Source of the DNA: Micromonospora sp. Llam0
GTDB taxonomy: Bacteria; Actinomycetota; Actinomycetes; Mycobacteriales; Micromonosporaceae
Direction: 5' to 3'
Length of the DNA: 64,000 bases
Assembly: GCF_003751085.1 (NCBI RefSeq)
Contig: NZ_RJJY01000001.1
Span: 4,526,001 to 4,590,000 of the forward strand
Notes under the pieces: model-generated
Seen by the model: only the letters and a program-made list of their open reading frames with translations
Databases searched by the model: none
Told to the model about the DNA's origin: nothing
Shown here: piece after piece, positions 1 through 7,026 of the stretch
How positions within the stretch are numbered: position 1 is the first letter of the stretch
How the letters are laid out: each line of letters starts with the position of its first letter
Translations under genes and position numbers: made by a program

Positions 1-1082
1 ACCAGAGCGAGGTCGCGGCTGCGCGCCCAGGCGGGTGACCCCCCGCTGGACGGCTTGCCGAGCGCGGGCAACGGCTGCGCTTCACCGCCGTCGGCCAGGC
101 TGTCGTGCACCGCCGAGTACGGGTTGACGATGCCGTGGCCGTACCCGGACCCGCCGGGTGCCGGGATGGTAGTGCTCAGCAACTGCCGGGCGGCCTGCTC
201 GGCGGTCAGGTCGGAGCGCCGGGCGCGCAGCAGTGCCGCCGCGCCGGCCGCGAAGCCGCAGGCCACCCCCGTCCCGTCGACCACCGCTCGGCCGCGTGTC
301 CGTTGCAGCGTGACCACGCCGACGCCCGGCGCCACCAGGTCGACGTAGTCGCCACGCTGCGACCTGGGCCAGACCTCGCCGCTCTGCTGGATCGCGCCGA
401 CGCCGATCACGCCGTCGTAGTCGGCTGGGTACGGGGTCGGGTTCTCGCCGTCGCCGAGGTCACCGGCGGCGGCCAGGACCAGCACGTCGCTGGAGACCGC
501 CCGGTCCACCGCCGCGCGCAGGGCCGGCGAGTCGCGGTACGTGATGGTCGACACGGCTATCACGTCGGCGCCGCCGTCAATGGCCGCATTGATGCCCTGC
601 GCGAGCGCCTGCGGATCGGCGCCCTCGCCGGAGAGCCGGTCGGCCACCACCCGGATCGGCAGGATCCGGGCGGTGGGTGCCACGCCGGTGAGTCCGCCCG
701 GGCGCTCCTGCTGGGCGCCGATCACGCCGGCGACCTGCGTGCCCGTACCGAGGCAGTCGCCGTCCGCGGACCCGCCGCCGGCCACCGCGTCGAATCCGGA
801 TTCGACGCGGCCGGCCAACTGCGGGTGGCCGGCGTCGACTCCGGAGTCGAGCACCGCGACGGTCACCCCACCGCCCCTGGTCAACGGGAAGATCCGCTCC
901 GGCCCGAGCATCCGCTGCGGCCAGGGCACCGGGTCGATGGCCTCGCCGGGATCGGCGCAGATGGGCGCGGCCAGCGCCGAAACCGGCGCGACGACACCGG
1001 CCAGCGCCGAAACCGGCGCGACCTGGCCCGCCGCGACCACCCCGGCCGCCGCGACCGCGACGGCGCGGGCCAGCCGCCTCAT
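1..1082 (-). CDS. Mycosin-like S8 subtilase-fold protein, catalytically defective, 3' end outside window
   Basis: The reading frame opens at ATG 1082 and runs off the left edge, so the C-terminus (where mycosins carry a Pro-rich linker and membrane anchor) is not visible. An N-terminal signal peptide rich in Ala and Val is followed by a subtilase fold. The catalytic Asp region is present (LDSGVD). By eye, the His motif that normally reads GHGTxVAG reads GTGTQVAG, the Ser motif that normally reads GTSxAxP reads GTGVACG, and the oxyanion Asn region reads AAAGDLG. I re-derived the His and Ser codons from the bases. Mycosins are essential membrane-bound partners of ESX secretion, and the gene sits at the end of an ESX toxin locus. 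It is therefore probably a structural pseudo-protease rather than an active enzyme. The family call is solid; loss of activity is inferred from motif alignment. Confidence 0.8.
   Translation of the reverse strand, partial: MRRLARAVAVAAAGVVAAGQVAPVSALAGVVAPVSALAAPICADPGEAIDPVPWPQRMLGPERIFPLTRGGGVTVAVLDSGVDAGHPQLAGRVESGFDAVAGGGSADGDCLGTGTQVAGVIGAQQERPGGLTGVAPTARILPIRVVADRLSGEGADPQALAQGINAAIDGGADVIAVSTITYRDSPALRAAVDRAVSSDVLVLAAAGDLGDGENPTPYPADYDGVIGVGAIQQSGEVWPRSQRGDYVDLVAPGVGVVTLQRTRGRAVVDGTGVACGFAAGAAALLRARRSDLTAEQAARQLLSTTIPAPGGSGYGHGIVNPYSAVHDSLADGGEAQPLPALGKPSSGGSPAWARSRDLAL
969..1022. repeat. In-frame 30-bp tandem duplication in mycosin signal peptide
   Basis: A 24-base segment beginning ggccagcgccgaaacc occurs at 969-992 and again at 999-1022. 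This gives a 30-bp period and duplicates the peptide APVSALA in the signal-peptide c-region of the mycosin-like gene. It is in frame, so the protein stays open. Confidence 0.85.
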
Positions 1083-1089
1083 GAGGCCT

Positions 1090-1884
1090 TCACCGCTCGT
1101 CCTCCTCCGCGTCTTCAGGTGCGCCGAGCAGCAGGAGCATCTGTACGTGCTCACTCGGCACCGTCAACTCCTGCGCGGTACGCGGGTCGACCGCCAGATT
1201 GTGCCCCTCCGGCCACAGAGACAGCACGAACGGAAACGCCACGGTCACGGCGGGCACCGGCTCAGGGTACGCCTCGGCGAACGTCTCCTCGGACGTGAAG
1301 ACCTCGATGAACGGTGCCTCCTCGGTGCCGACCGGCCGCCAGGGGAAGCCGTCCGCCAGGATCTGGTTGGGGTCCGGCACCTCGTCCAGGGTCGGCAGCA
1401 GCACCACCGTGTCGAGCAGGTCCTGAATGTAACCGTCGGGGTCGATGTCACCCTCCGCCGGCGCCTGTTCGGCCTCGGCCACCATTTCTGACACGGTCGG
1501 GACGACGATGTCGCCGAGCGCGGCCGCCTGCACCGACTCGATCGGCAGGTACATGTCGATCGGCGAGCCGATGTTGACGGCCAGCCGCCACTGCGGGTTG
1601 GGCCACTTGCGCCGCAGCTCGGCGCAGTTCGTCACCGCGTACCCGTCGGCGGCACCCCCCACCTGCGCCGCCATGCCCTCGATCGACGTGAACACCGGCA
1701 GGAACGTCTGCTCGAACAGTTGCATGGTCATCAGTCGCTGCGGCCCGCCCTGGTCGGTGGTGCGCTGCGGCAGGTAGAGGTCGCTGAACGCCAGGATGCG
1801 GAAGAACTCCTGGCGGTCGCCGACCAGCAGGGCGCGGACCATCGCCCGCTCGGTCTCGTTCGCGGGCTCCCACGACGGTGTCAC
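1090..1884 (-). CDS. SseB-family protein
   Basis: A protein of 264 residues, largely acidic, with the alternating hydrophobic pattern of the SseB N-terminal domain: FLPVFTSIEGMAAQ, then a LAVNIGSPIDMYLP segment and an acidic C-terminus. The GTG start at 1884 is chosen because it overlaps the stop of the upstream gene by 4 bp (GTGA), which indicates translational coupling. A longer frame extends upstream but lies inside the upstream gene. SseB-like proteins are common accessory genes in actinobacterial ESX and toxin loci, and their biochemical role there is not settled. Possible roles are binding a secreted partner or acting as an immunity-type protein; neither is shown by the sequence. Confidence 0.7.
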   Translation of the reverse strand: MTPSWEPANETERAMVRALLVGDRQEFFRILAFSDLYLPQRTTDQGGPQRLMTMQLFEQTFLPVFTSIEGMAAQVGGAADGYAVTNCAELRRKWPNPQWRLAVNIGSPIDMYLPIESVQAAALGDIVVPTVSEMVAEAEQAPAEGDIDPDGYIQDLLDTVVLLPTLDEVPDPNQILADGFPWRPVGTEEAPFIEVFTSEETFAEAYPEPVPAVTVAFPFVLSLWPEGHNLAVDPRTAQELTVPSEHVQMLLLLGAPEDAEEDER

Positions 1885-2879
1885 GGCAGGACCTCCGGCG
1901 CGCGTCTGGCGGCGGGCAGGTCGGCACCCATCCGCTCGTCCCACACCGGCGACGCGTGACCACCGGCCGCGTCGCGCTCGGCGATCGCCCGCAGCGACGA
2001 GGGCACCTCGCGCAGCGCGCGCCAGAAGGCGGCGAAACCATCGGCGCACCGGTGCATCAGCCGGTCCGCCACATCAGCCGCGCCGTACGCGTCCGTGTCG
2101 CGGGGATCGTCGTCGTCCCAGTACCAGACGGAGCCCTCGTCGCCGCCGCGCACCCGCACCGCGATCAGGCCGCCCTGCACATACCCGACCGCGAGGAATT
2201 CGGCGGTGAGCCGGTCGCCGAACCACGCGTTGGCGTAGACCAGGTCCTGCAGCCAGTCCTGCCGGGCGACGCCGAAGAACGGTTGGTCGACCACGAACCC
2301 GAAGCGCGGGTGGACGGCCGGCCACGCCGGTCGGCCGCCGTTGGTGCGGACCAGGAAGTCACGGTACGCGGGCGGCAGCGCGTACCCCAGGCGCTCCTCC
2401 ACCTTGCCCACCGCCTCGGGCGACAGGCGCGCGGCGAAGTGGATCGGCGGCGGCGGTCCGTCCGCGACGGGCAGGCCGCGCCGGCTGCGGTCGGCGGCCC
2501 CGGTGCTGACCCCGCCGAGGTGCCGGGCGGCGCCGTGCAACTCGATCGGCACCAGCGCGAGTCGCCGCGTGCCGGCCAGGTGTGCCCAGGTCCAGCCCAC
2601 CGGTGTGCCGGTGCCCGCCGCCCATAGTTGGTCACCGGTACGGGTCATCGTCTCGTTGGCGGTCAGCACGTCCAGCACGCGCGCCTCGTCCATGCCGAAG
2701 TCGGACGGGGTCGGCGGTAGCTCGACCAGGGCCCGGGCGTACGGCGTCCAGTCCGGGAAGCCGTGCGGCCCGAACGCCACGCCGCGCCGGTACCGGATCC
2801 GCAGCATCGGCGAACCGGCGTGAACCACCCGGAACGCGTGCCGCGCGCCCGGTATGGGCGGCCGCGCCGGCTGGGTCAT
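1881..2879 (-). CDS. Fusion of WHH/HNH-EndoVII nuclease-like domain with SUKH (SMI1/KNR4) domain
   Basis: A protein of 332 residues. Start ATG 2879 is preferred over the GTG nine bases upstream because a GGGGAG ribosome site sits about 9 nt before it. Residues ~20-120 show the layout of the HNH/EndoVII 'WHH' toxin nuclease fold: GFPDWTPYA near the front, an AN pair, then GWTWAHL, LVPIELH and HLGG. The canonical WHH triplet reads W-A-H here. Residues ~150-300 resemble an SMI1/KNR4 (SUKH) domain: LPPAYRDFLVRTNGG, then FFGV, then WYWDDDD and FAAFWRAL. WHH nucleases are polymorphic-toxin warheads, and SUKH proteins are their usual immunity partners. Having both in one chain is odd and may be a self-neutralised or decoy form. 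Coupled by a 4-bp overlap to the downstream SseB gene. Confidence 0.7.
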   Translation of the reverse strand: MTQPARPPIPGARHAFRVVHAGSPMLRIRYRRGVAFGPHGFPDWTPYARALVELPPTPSDFGMDEARVLDVLTANETMTRTGDQLWAAGTGTPVGWTWAHLAGTRRLALVPIELHGAARHLGGVSTGAADRSRRGLPVADGPPPPIHFAARLSPEAVGKVEERLGYALPPAYRDFLVRTNGGRPAWPAVHPRFGFVVDQPFFGVARQDWLQDLVYANAWFGDRLTAEFLAVGYVQGGLIAVRVRGGDEGSVWYWDDDDPRDTDAYGAADVADRLMHRCADGFAAFWRALREVPSSLRAIAERDAAGGHASPVWDERMGADLPAARRAPEVLP

Positions 2880-2904
2880 CTCGGACACCTCCCCGGGTTC
2901 GAGC

Positions 2905-3372
2905 CTACTGAGTGCGCGCTCGGCCGGTGGCCCGGGCCTTCGCGCGGCGGTGCCACACCAGCGCGCCGATCACGACTGCCGTCCAGCCGGCGACCAGTGC
3001 CCACACCGCAGGCGCGGGCAGGAAGCCGACGGCACCGAGGGGCAGCAGCAGCGCGCCGGCGACGAACGTGTGCCGGCCAACGTTCTCCACCGGGATGTCG
3101 GCGAACGCGTGCCGCTCGGTCCAGATCCAGCCACCGCCGGGCCCCCGGCGCCGGTTCAGTGCCAGCCCGAGCAGGGAGATGACCGCGCCACCGGCGAGCA
3201 GGCCGACCGCCAGGCCGCCGAGCGGAACACCACTATGGTCGATGCCGTCGTCACCCTGCACGGCCAGGTCGTACAGCAGCCGCACCGCCGCGTACGGCCC
3301 GCCACACACGGACAGCACCCACAGCGGTACGATGATCACACCCCAACCGGTCCACCCCGCATTGACGTACAC
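2905..3372 (-). CDS. Hypothetical four-helix membrane protein
   Basis: A protein of 155 residues, GTG start. Four hydrophobic stretches are visible (around residues 8-28, 48-70, 98-118 and 120-140), ending in a basic C-terminal tail rich in Arg and Ala. A polar loop with WIWTERHAFADIP lies between helices 2 and 3. I do not recognise a family. It sits directly upstream of the WHH-SUKH fusion gene on the same strand (25 bp gap), so it is probably co-transcribed with the toxin-linked genes. No catalytic motif seen. Confidence 0.6.
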   Translation of the reverse strand: MYVNAGWTGWGVIIVPLWVLSVCGGPYAAVRLLYDLAVQGDDGIDHSGVPLGGLAVGLLAGGAVISLLGLALNRRRGPGGGWIWTERHAFADIPVENVGRHTFVAGALLLPLGAVGFLPAPAVWALVAGWTAVVIGALVWHRRAKARATGRARTQ

Positions 3373-3430
3373 CCCAGCCAGAATAGGTGGCCGGCCCGTG
3401 ACCCGGGTGGGATGGCATAGGCTCCGAGGA

Positions 3431-3853
3431 ATGCGATGCCTCGCCTTCCCGGCCGCCGTGGTGACCGCCTTCGTGCTGGCGGTCTCGGGCTGCGGTGGAC
3501 CGGATCCGGTGTCCTACCAGGTCCGCTACGACCTCAACATGGTGGGCGACCGAGCATTTGCCGACATATCTGCCTATTACACCCAGGACACGGGGTTCGA
3601 AACGGGCGTCACGGAGTTCGCCGCGTCCTGGACACACGAGGTCACCGTGCGCCATCCGGACGTCGAGTGGGTCCGCCTCATCGGCTCCTTCCGCTTCGAC
3701 ACCGACGTGCCGGGCACCCACACGAACCCGTTGCTGTCGAAGATCCGCTGCCAGATCCACATCGACGGCAAGCTTCTCGTGGAACGCACCGGTCAGAACC
3801 CGTCCTGTGCGGTCCGGCTGACCGAGACCGGCCCGACACCCGGCGTGGGCTGA
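3431..3853 (+). CDS. MmpS-like lipoprotein
   Basis: A protein of 140 residues. ATG 3431 follows a GAGGA ribosome site. The N-terminus is a lipoprotein signal with lipobox LAVSGC, placing Cys at about residue 20. The mature part is a single small beta domain (VSYQVRYDL, ADISAYYT, EVTVRHPDVEWVRL, SKIRCQIHIDG) that resembles the periplasmic domain of MmpS-type membrane accessory proteins. No MmpL partner is next to it; it stands alone between two minus-strand groups and converges on the gene at 3888. The MmpS relation is judged from pattern and size only. A substrate-binding or cell-surface role is inference. Confidence 0.6.
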   Translation: MRCLAFPAAVVTAFVLAVSGCGGPDPVSYQVRYDLNMVGDRAFADISAYYTQDTGFETGVTEFAASWTHEVTVRHPDVEWVRLIGSFRFDTDVPGTHTNPLLSKIRCQIHIDGKLLVERTGQNPSCAVRLTETGPTPGVG

Positions 3854-3887
3854 CGCCCGGCGCGCTGGCCAGCGGGGACACGGCCGG

Positions 3888-4556
3888 CTAGGACGGCGGC
3901 AGGGTGAGCCGCTGCGCTACCGGCTCGCGCGCCCAGAAGGCCGGCTGGCCCGCCGACGCGGTCACCGTCCATTGGTAGATGTCGATGGCCGCGCCGAACT
4001 CGACCAGGTAGTAGTTGTGCGAGAGGAAGTCGATCCGGGTGACCCCGCCCTCCTCGCTCACTCGCGGCGGAAACACCAGGGACGGATCAACCGACGGATT
4101 CTTGCGGAGGAACTCCTCGACGTTCGCGATCAGCCAGCCGGGCCGGAAGCCGGCGGTGGCCGCGAAGGAGAAGACCACCGGGTCGTCGATCCGCTGGCCC
4201 GAGTACAGCTCGGCCAGCAGTTCGGCGTACGCCAGCGGGTCGAGACCCGCGCCGAGTCCCCGGCCGAGCTCCCGGATGGCCGCCGCGTCGTTGAGAAAGA
4301 GGGTGCCGCCGTCGCGGGAGAAGACGAAACCGTACGTGGCGACGAAGTTCTCCAGCGAGCTGTCCCGGGCCACCCGGACGGCGCTGTCGACCCACGCCGC
4401 GGCGCCGATCCGCCAGCCTGCGGGCTCCGCCTCATACAGGCCCTGGGTGGTGGACAGCACCGTCACCCGCTCCGGCTCGGCGAACCGCTTCGCCATGTCC
4501 TCGCCGGGCTGGAACACGTGCCGTCGCAGCGCCTCGACAACGCGGTCTGCCTGCAT
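3888..4556 (-). CDS. Uncharacterised protein in toxin locus
   Basis: About 222 residues from ATG 4556, which has a GAGGGGGA ribosome site; the frame is open further upstream but lacks a comparable signal. The protein looks cytosolic and mixed alpha/beta, with VATYGFVFSRDGGTLFLND and an aromatic-rich end (SHNYYLVEFG, IYQWTV). There is no signal peptide or membrane segment. I do not recognise the family. It lies downstream of the WD40 gene at 4657 and may belong to the same transcript (100 bp gap). An immunity or chaperone role for the ESX toxin would fit the context, but nothing in the sequence proves it. Confidence 0.55.
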   Translation of the reverse strand: MQADRVVEALRRHVFQPGEDMAKRFAEPERVTVLSTTQGLYEAEPAGWRIGAAAWVDSAVRVARDSSLENFVATYGFVFSRDGGTLFLNDAAAIRELGRGLGAGLDPLAYAELLAELYSGQRIDDPVVFSFAATAGFRPGWLIANVEEFLRKNPSVDPSLVFPPRVSEEGGVTRIDFLSHNYYLVEFGAAIDIYQWTVTASAGQPAFWAREPVAQRLTLPPS

Positions 4557-4656
4557 CCGCTGCGTTCCCCCTCGTGCGATTCCGGCGCGGCCCCGCCTAT
4601 TCTCACACGCTGAGCGACGGTACGGACGTGCTGACAGCCGCGACCCCACGCGCGAC

Positions 4657-6963
4657 TCAGATAATGTCCACTACGGCCAATCCGGATCGGCCAGCGACAT
4701 AGAACCGGTCAGGCGCCGAGAACAGCGCCGCCATCGGCCGCTGCGCCAGCCTCGTCTCGCGGGCCAGAAGGCCGTCCGGCAGCCGCCACACCCGCACCGC
4801 GTCATCGTCGGTCGCCACGGCGAGGAAGCTGGTGCCGTCGGTCGCGCCGAAGGCCAGCGCGGTCACGGTGCCGTCGTTGCCGGGCAGCACGTGCAGCTCC
4901 GCGCCGGTAGCCGCCTCCCAGATCCGTACCGTGCCGTCCTGGCCGCCCGACGCGATCACGGGGCGGTGCTCCAGCGTGCCGAAAGCGAGACAGTACACCG
5001 GCGCCGGGTGCCCGTGGCCGCCGTGCAGCGGCTCTCCGGTGGCCGCGTCCCAGGTGCGTACCACCCGGTCCCGGCCGGCCGAGACGACCACCATCCGGTC
5101 GCCGACCCGCCCGGCCGTCACGGCCGTCACCGCGGCCAGGTGACCGAGCATCCGCCGCAGCGGCGCCCCGGTGACCGCATCCCAGATCCGCACCGTGCCG
5201 TCCGCGCTGCCGGACACCACCACGTCGCGGTCGCCGATCGCCGCGAAGCCCAGCGCCATTACGGAACCGGTGTGCGGTGTCGGCACGGACAGCACCTCGC
5301 CGCTGCCCACGTCGTCGACGCGTACCGTGCCGGTCGCGTCGCCGGTCACCAGTACCGGGGCGCCACCGGACAGCCCGAACGCGACAGACGCGACCCGCCC
5401 GTCGGCCGGGCGGTGGGTCCGGACCGGCGAGCCACTCGCCGCGTCCCACAGGCGCATGCCACCATCGGGGTAGCCGGTGGCCAGCAGCGTACGGTCGCCG
5501 GACCGCCCGGCGGCCAGGGCGGTCACCGCGCCACCCAGCGCGTCAGCGGTCAACTCCAGCACCAGCCGGCCGCCGGCCACGTCCCAGCCACGCACCGGCC
5601 CGTCCGCACAGGACGTGACGATCATGGACCGGTCGCCGGTCTGTACGGCCGCGATCCCGCTGGGCCAGTCGCCGCCGCACGGCCAGGCGCCCAGCGCGTC
5701 ACCGGAGGTGACATCCCACAGGCGCAGCATCCCGTCCAGGGCGCAGGAGGCCACGACGGGCCGCCCGGCCACCTCGCCGAACACCACGCCGGTCACCCCA
5801 GCGGTTTGGCCCACGCCGCTCGCACCTGCGGCCTCGCCGACAAGAGAATGCACCTGCTTGCCCGTGGCCAGATCCCAGACCCGTACGACGCCGTCGGCGC
5901 CGCCCGATGCCAGCAGCCCTTTCCGCCCGCTGCCCATCATCGATACCGCGTTCACCCAGCCTTGGTGGCCGCTGAGCGTGTGCAGGTTGGAGCCGTCCGC
6001 GACGTTCCATACGTACACGACGCCCTCGTCGCCGCCTGCGGCGACCAGGTCGAGATCCGCGACCCGGGCGAAGCACACGTCGTTGAGGCTCCCGGTCCAT
6101 CCGGAGATCGCCCCGCGCTCCTCGATGACCCCACCGGCCATCCGCCACGACCAGACCCGGCCGTCGCTGCCAGCCGCGAAGATCCAGCCGTCGCCGCCCA
6201 CCACCGGGGCCGTCACCGCGCGCACCGCACCCTCGGGGCCGCCCCGGGCGTGCAGTTCTGCGCCGGTGTTGACGTCCCAGACCTTGACTATCTGGTCGTC
6301 ACCGCCGGTGGCCAGCAGTTCCCGCGCACCGGCCGCCCCCAGGGCGAGCGCCCGGATCGGCGCGGAGGACCGGGTGGACGCGCCGCGCGGCTCCCCGTCC
6401 GGTACGGAGAACAGGCGGAACGAGTTCTCCGGCGTTGTGACCGCGTATGCCGGCGCGCCGCCCACCATGCCGAAGGAGGCCGCACCGGCCGCCGCCCCCG
6501 CCTCGGCCGGCTCCGCAACGATCCAGTGGGCCACCGGCGGAAGCTCGTCCCGCGTGGCGCGTACCGCACCGCCGCTGAGCTGGTGCACCAGCGAATCGAG
6601 GATCCGCAGCGCCCCGGCCAGCCCGGCGCCGGACGCCGCAGCGCGGGCCAGCACCAGCTCGCCGGCCAGATCCGCACCGACCACCTCGATCTGGTGGCTG
6701 GTACCGCCGGGTGGGATCGGCGGCACCTCGACGACCGGGAAGGAGGACCGGCGCAGTTCGTCGAGCAGCCGCGGCCACACCACCGGGTCCAGCCGCGCCG
6801 TCCACCGCCGGACCCGGGCGACGTCGTGGTGGTCGAGCCGCGCGCCGCCGTCGGCGGTCACCGTCAGCTCGACCCGCCCGTGCCGGTTGGCCGGCGAAAA
6901 CTCGTTCCCGAACCGGTAGTGGACCCGCGGGGCCATCCGGCCGTCGACCTCCGGTTGCGACAC
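4657..6963 (-). CDS. WD40 beta-propeller protein with N-terminal alpha/beta domain
   Basis: A protein of 768 residues, GTG start with AGGAGG nine bases upstream. Residues 1 to ~150 form a globular domain (HYRFGNEFSPA, WPRLLDELRRSSFPVVEVPP). From residue ~195 there are about twelve WD repeats, recognisable by ends such as VKVWDVNTG, VYVWNVADG, VRVWDLATG, LRLWDVTSG, VRIWDAVTG and VRTWDAATG. Twelve blades suggest two propellers or one large closed double propeller. WD40 proteins are scaffolds for protein-protein interaction. The gene follows the 3,245-codon toxin-like gene by 63 bp on the same strand, so a role in binding or processing that protein is reasonable but inferred. No signal peptide. 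Confidence 0.85.
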   Translation of the reverse strand: MSQPEVDGRMAPRVHYRFGNEFSPANRHGRVELTVTADGGARLDHHDVARVRRWTARLDPVVWPRLLDELRRSSFPVVEVPPIPPGGTSHQIEVVGADLAGELVLARAAASGAGLAGALRILDSLVHQLSGGAVRATRDELPPVAHWIVAEPAEAGAAAGAASFGMVGGAPAYAVTTPENSFRLFSVPDGEPRGASTRSSAPIRALALGAAGARELLATGGDDQIVKVWDVNTGAELHARGGPEGAVRAVTAPVVGGDGWIFAAGSDGRVWSWRMAGGVIEERGAISGWTGSLNDVCFARVADLDLVAAGGDEGVVYVWNVADGSNLHTLSGHQGWVNAVSMMGSGRKGLLASGGADGVVRVWDLATGKQVHSLVGEAAGASGVGQTAGVTGVVFGEVAGRPVVASCALDGMLRLWDVTSGDALGAWPCGGDWPSGIAAVQTGDRSMIVTSCADGPVRGWDVAGGRLVLELTADALGGAVTALAAGRSGDRTLLATGYPDGGMRLWDAASGSPVRTHRPADGRVASVAFGLSGGAPVLVTGDATGTVRVDDVGSGEVLSVPTPHTGSVMALGFAAIGDRDVVVSGSADGTVRIWDAVTGAPLRRMLGHLAAVTAVTAGRVGDRMVVVSAGRDRVVRTWDAATGEPLHGGHGHPAPVYCLAFGTLEHRPVIASGGQDGTVRIWEAATGAELHVLPGNDGTVTALAFGATDGTSFLAVATDDDAVRVWRLPDGLLARETRLAQRPMAALFSAPDRFYVAGRSGLAVVDII

Positions 6964-7026
6964 GTGGAGTACCTCCTGCTCTCGCCCGCCCCGGCCGGAG
7001 CAGGCGCGACGTTGCGAGCGTACGGC

